From Paludibacteraceae bacterium (GTDB taxonomy: Bacteria; Bacteroidota; Bacteroidia; Bacteroidales; Paludibacteraceae), in NCBI GenBank assembly GCA_905235505.1, contig CAJOMJ010000009.1, positions 1 through 54,226 on the forward strand: a DNA stretch of 54,226 nt, written 5' to 3'. The stretch's first letter is position 1. Every line of letters starts with the position of its first letter. The notes under the pieces were generated by a model. It saw nothing but the letters and a program-made list of their open reading frames with translations. It made no database searches and had not been told where the DNA came from. Shown piece by piece: positions 51,215 through 54,226 of the stretch. A program made the position numbers and the translations under genes.

Positions 51215-53093
51215 TATTGTTGTACTTTAGTTCAATAGTTATCTCTGTTCCTTTTCCTTGTTGCGACGTTATAGTCATCTCCCCGCCTATGCTCTTTACC
51301 CTCTCCTCTATGTTCTTCAGTCCGCGTCCTTCTCTGTCAGCATCTATGTCAAACCCTTTGCCGTTGTCACTCACATAGATTATCGTCCTGTCCGGCTCCG
51401 CCTCCATCTGTACTGATATATGTTGTGCTCCGCTCGACTTCACTGCATTGTTCACCAACTCATACACTATGCAATACACCACCTCCTCGTCTTTTATGTG
51501 TCTCTCCTCACCTGAGAAAGCGAAACTTACATTCTTGAATGTGGCACAATAGTCTCTCAATGCCACTCTCAGACCGCTTCTCTTCAGTGAAGCCGGCAGC
51601 AGGTGATGAGCCACATTGCGCATCTCCTGTATCGCCTCGTCTGTCAGTTTCACTGTCTCCGAGCCTGCAGGCAGTTGAAGCCTTATCAGAGTGAGCAGAC
51701 CGCCCAAACGGTCGTGCAAGTCTCTTGAGATACGTATCCGCTCGTTTATCTCTCCCGACAGCTGTGCCTGTATCATATCCTGCTTCCTCTTTTGCTTTAC
51801 CACCCGCCATAGCAATACGAACACTATCACCAGTGTCAGCAGTACCACTATCACCAGCAGCAGTATCGTCATTATCCACTTCTTGTCTTTCTCCAGTTGC
51901 TCTATCGCACTCTGTTTCTTTTCTGTGTCGTATGCTACCTCCATCTCCGAGATGCCCGACTGATAATGCATGGTGGCAAACTGCTCCATTCCGTTGTATA
52001 TCCTCACCACCTGCTCTTTGGCTTTCTCTTTCTCCCCTAATTCGGTATAGATCTGTGTCATCCACACGTATGTGCCTATGTCGTCGTATGTCTCTTCGCC
52101 GTCGGCATCCACTGATTTCTGTGCATACTCCAATGCCTTCCGCCACTCTTTCTTCTCCATCTCTATCTCGCACATGAAGTTATACACCGCCGCCACTGTC
52201 TCTGCATCCGTATCCTCTGTCAAACGCGACATGGCCTCTTCTGCATACCTCTCTGCCTCACGCATATTCTTCAGCTTAAACAACTGACGCCTGCCAAGAG
52301 CGTTTATTACTTCAATATATGCATCATTCTCAAGGTCTTTATGAGCGGAGTAGTACCCGTATGCCTCTCTCAGATACGGCTCTGCACGGTCAAAGTCGCC
52401 GCCGGCAGAATACATCAATCCCAAACCTTTGTTCGGTAGCGCAATCAACAACGAGTCTTTCGAACAAAGGGCGGCAGCAAGAGATAAATTATAATTCTTC
52501 TCCGCCTCGCTCTTGTTTCCTATTGAGTTATACAGTTCTGCTACATTATGATACAGTGTAGCCATCGATTCCTGCCAGCCGTATTTCTCGAATATACGCA
52601 GTGCCTGCTGGTAGTATGCTATCGCTAATTGCAGTTTGTCCTGCATATTATACAGGTTGCCTATACTGCCGTACAACGCACTCAGGTTGTCGTCCACATC
52701 GCTCTCGGAATACTTCTCGTCATCCTTCATCCTCTCGGTCACTTCAAGTGCCTCTTTATAATACCCGAGAGCAGTCTCATAATCGTTTCCGCCGTATGCT
52801 ACCAAACCCATTATACGCAAAACATCTGCCTCCGAATTGAGGTAACCGCGCTTTCTGCTTATCTTCAGCGCCTTCTCCGCATACTCCGTTGACTTCTTGC
52901 CGTCGGTCTGCAGATAACCCCACATCAAATCTTTATATATCTTCAATAACTCATCGTCAGTGAGTTGCTGTTTCCGGCTCAGCACTATCTCCAGTGAGTC
53001 CACATGGCGGTTGCGGTGGTCGCTGTATTTGCCATAGACCGGTGCCTTCACCAGTATCAACAATAGCAAAACAGGTATTATATGTTGTTTCAT
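51207..53093 (-). CDS. TPR histidine kinase (HisKA_3/NarX-type)
   Basis: 628 residues from ATG 53093 (MKQHIIPVLLLLILVKAPVYG); ATG 53105 is possible but lies where transcription should begin. The -7 box (53117-53110) rules out the longest frame to 53174. A signal peptide leads into at least six TPR repeats (about 35-370; for example AIAYYQQALRIFEKYGWQES). A transmembrane segment follows at about 400-425 (IMTILLLVIVVLLTLVIVFVLLW), then HisKA_3 with phospho-acceptor His460 in RISRDLHDRLGG, and an HATPase with ELVNNAVKSSG and DNGKGFDID. Periplasmic TPRs would sense an envelope signal. Transcribed with the response regulator. Confidence 0.92.
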   Translation of the reverse strand: MKQHIIPVLLLLILVKAPVYGKYSDHRNRHVDSLEIVLSRKQQLTDDELLKIYKDLMWGYLQTDGKKSTEYAEKALKISRKRGYLNSEADVLRIMGLVAYGGNDYETALGYYKEALEVTERMKDDEKYSESDVDDNLSALYGSIGNLYNMQDKLQLAIAYYQQALRIFEKYGWQESMATLYHNVAELYNSIGNKSEAEKNYNLSLAAALCSKDSLLIALPNKGLGLMYSAGGDFDRAEPYLREAYGYYSAHKDLENDAYIEVINALGRRQLFKLKNMREAERYAEEAMSRLTEDTDAETVAAVYNFMCEIEMEKKEWRKALEYAQKSVDADGEETYDDIGTYVWMTQIYTELGEKEKAKEQVVRIYNGMEQFATMHYQSGISEMEVAYDTEKKQSAIEQLEKDKKWIMTILLLVIVVLLTLVIVFVLLWRVVKQKRKQDMIQAQLSGEINERIRISRDLHDRLGGLLTLIRLQLPAGSETVKLTDEAIQEMRNVAHHLLPASLKRSGLRVALRDYCATFKNVSFAFSGEERHIKDEEVVYCIVYELVNNAVKSSGAQHISVQMEAEPDRTIIYVSDNGKGFDIDADREGRGLKNIEERVKSIGGEMTITSQQGKGTEITIELKYNNND

Positions 53094-53109
53094 AGCGTGA
53101 TTCATGCTG

Positions 53110-53117
53110 CAAAGATA
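53110..53117 (-). promoter_or_regulatory. -7 box of the kinase-regulator operon
   Basis: TATCTTTG on the minus strand at 53117-53110, about 17 nt before ATG 53093. No clear -33 TTG/TTTG is at the expected distance, which would fit an activator-dependent promoter. Confidence 0.5.
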
Positions 53118-53171
53118 CAACTTTATTTTTATATAGAGTTGCATATTCTTAATCTTACAGTAAAATACCCC

Positions 53172-53261
53172 CATTTGGGGGATTGGACATATAAAAGGAA
53201 TCTCCTAACTTTGCAGCGCATAATTGTTTGAATATCAAATTACCACATTTGGGGGAATAGG
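53172..53261. promoter_or_regulatory. Direct repeats CATTTGGGGGA, candidate operators
   Basis: CATTTGGGGGATTGG (53172-53186) and CATTTGGGGGAATAGG (53246-53261), 74 bp apart. The first also forms CCCCCATTTGGGGG and covers the -33 box of the rightward promoter. They lie between the divergent kinase operon and the zinc-ribbon gene. Confidence 0.5.
53183..53213 (+). promoter_or_regulatory. Promoter of the zinc-ribbon gene
   Basis: -33 TTG at 53183-53185, -7 TAACTTTG at 53206-53213, spacer 20 nt. The leader of about 130 nt contains AGCCCCGATTAAGGG before a T-run (53268-53287), which could act as an attenuator. Confidence 0.6.
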
Positions 53262-53345
53262 TAAAAGCCCCGATTAAGGGTTTTTTCATGCCTGACGGAG
53301 AAAGTTAAGGATAAAGTTAATATATAATACCAACTCTAAATACAC

Positions 53346-54226
53346 ATGAATATGAAAAGTCTTAGAAAACCACTTTTGGTCATCGTAGCCCTTGCGCTAT
53401 TTGCACCTGCCGATGCACAGTTCCTCAACCGCCTCGTGCGCTCTGCAGGCAACACGGCTGAAAACGCTGTGCAGAGCAATGTCAACCGTCAGATAGACCG
53501 CGCTATCGACGATGCCTTCGAAGGCAACCACAACGAGCGGAATAATTCAAAGAAAGACAAACGTCAACAAGACGAAGAGCAGACAACTGTATATGAGCAG
53601 CAGACCCAGCAGTCATCTCAGTCTGTCTCTTCCTCATCCTCTGCTTCTCAGGGCTGGACTTGCCCCGCTTGCGGTACACAAGGCAACACAGGCAAGTTCT
53701 GCAACGAGTGCGGCACAAAGCGCCCCGAACAGCAGTCAAATGTCTGGACCTGCCCTGCCTGCGGACACGAAGGCAATACAGGCAAATTCTGCGACGAGTG
53801 CGGAACCAAGCGTGACGGCACCAAGCAGGCTGAGCGTGCTGCATCTGAATGGAACAAGTTCGACTTCGTACCCGGCGACGAGGTTATCTTCTACGACCAG
53901 TTGGAGAACGAGCAACTCGGCGAGTTCCCCTCCAAATGGGAACTGATAGAAGGCGAGGCAGAGATACAAAAACTGAACGGCGAGAATGTGATTGCCCTGA
54001 TGAATAATGTACGTATCATGCCGCTTATCGAGCCTATGTGGAACTACCTGCCCGATGTATATACCATTGAGTTCGACTACTATGAGACCTTGGAGAAAAA
54101 AGAAGAAAACTATGGAGAAATAAAATGCTTAGTGATGCCTGAAAACGAACATAACCTGTATTATGAATTATGGAATGTGAATTTTGAGAACTTTATTTCA
54201 GAATCTTCGCATAGCTACTACAATGA
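53346..54226 (+). CDS. Exported double zinc-ribbon protein, C-terminus off the window
   Basis: Open from ATG 53346 (or 53352, MKSLRK) to the last base without a stop; 293 codons visible. Signal peptide PLLVIVALALFAPADAQ. A Gln/Ser-rich linker follows (about 60-100), then two near-identical treble/zinc-ribbon motifs (WTCPACGTQGNTGKFCNECG and WTCPACGHEGNTGKFCDECG), each with two CxxC pairs. From about 170 (FDFVPGDEVIFYDQLENEQL, GEFPSKWELI) it follows the N-terminal domain I associate with Bacteroidota OmpA-family proteins, so an OmpA-like C-terminus is expected past the edge. Zinc ribbons are normally cytosolic; here they would be outside the inner membrane. Divergent from the TPR two-component system. 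Confidence 0.75.
   Translation, partial: MNMKSLRKPLLVIVALALFAPADAQFLNRLVRSAGNTAENAVQSNVNRQIDRAIDDAFEGNHNERNNSKKDKRQQDEEQTTVYEQQTQQSSQSVSSSSSASQGWTCPACGTQGNTGKFCNECGTKRPEQQSNVWTCPACGHEGNTGKFCDECGTKRDGTKQAERAASEWNKFDFVPGDEVIFYDQLENEQLGEFPSKWELIEGEAEIQKLNGENVIALMNNVRIMPLIEPMWNYLPDVYTIEFDYYETLEKKEENYGEIKCLVMPENEHNLYYELWNVNFENFISESSHSYYN

Noticed and set aside
53094..53174. Longer N-terminus for the histidine kinase
   Set aside because: The stretch contains the -7 promoter box, so it should not be translated.
1..54226. tRNA or rRNA genes
   Set aside because: I looked in the gene-free gaps for clover-leaf sequence with a CCA end or conserved rRNA stretches and saw none; a scan with a covariance model would settle this.

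Overview
The window comes from a Bacteroidota genome, almost certainly order Bacteroidales. The evidence is the repeated promoter type with a -33 TTG/TTTG and a -7 TAnnTTTG box about 20 nt apart (seen at least 15 times), lipoproteins with short lipoboxes, DUF4270, DUF6377 and BACON proteins, a type IX secretion (T9SS) C-terminal domain, M13 and C40 peptidases, and mostly leader-poor starts without strong Shine-Dalgarno sequences. No rRNA, tRNA, transposase, phage gene or CRISPR array was found.

Layout. 1-1605 (minus): a surface-protein pair, a 168-residue exported protein with a C-terminal Pro-Val-Gly-Asp/hydrophobic/basic tail followed by an Ig-like protein that runs off the left edge. 1791-2084: an 88-bp tandem array of two alternating palindromes, A and B. 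2106-3869 (minus): a TTG-started DUF6377 membrane regulator. 4189-6001 (minus): panC-pdxB (pantothenate and vitamin B6 synthesis), divergent from 6191-8452 (plus): a glycogen-synthase-like protein and a DUF4270 lipoprotein. 8676-17244 (plus): a transglutaminase-like lipoprotein; an operon with a HAD phosphatase, a 5'-nucleotidase and a small lipoprotein; then pyrE, an SRPBCC protein, psd and deoC, closed by a strong terminator. 17383-23685 (minus): a BACON lipoprotein, a ribbon-helix-helix protein, an outer-membrane protein, a short RNase R, a DEAD-box helicase and EF-P. 23910-30869 (plus): MarC, a thioredoxin-fold lipoprotein without its CxxC, queG, rpiB, a radical SAM protein, ddl, a polyprenyl synthase and a conserved hypothetical.

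30994-46602 (minus) is a 15.6-kb operon of three giant secreted proteins (2805, 1009 and 1045 residues) and one outer-membrane beta-barrel protein. The proteins are built from choice-of-anchor-J-like domains, fibronectin III repeats, PKD-like domains and short repeats containing Gly-Cys-Asp-Ser. The last giant has a full T9SS-type tail; the other two share a different short C-terminal motif. This is the most system-like locus in the window and resembles in layout the adhesin plus accessory outer-membrane protein pairs of gliding Bacteroidota. 47402-50542 (plus) holds an M13 peptidase and a C40 peptidase. 50603-53093 (minus) is a TPR histidine kinase and LuxR-type response regulator. It is divergent from 53346-end, an exported double-zinc-ribbon protein cut by the right edge.

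A cross-cutting feature is the dispersed palindrome family (8 A copies, 4 identical B copies, all intergenic). In three places an A hairpin begins 19-25 nt after a stop codon, and a B-like palindrome lies just before the start codon of the 2805-residue adhesin.
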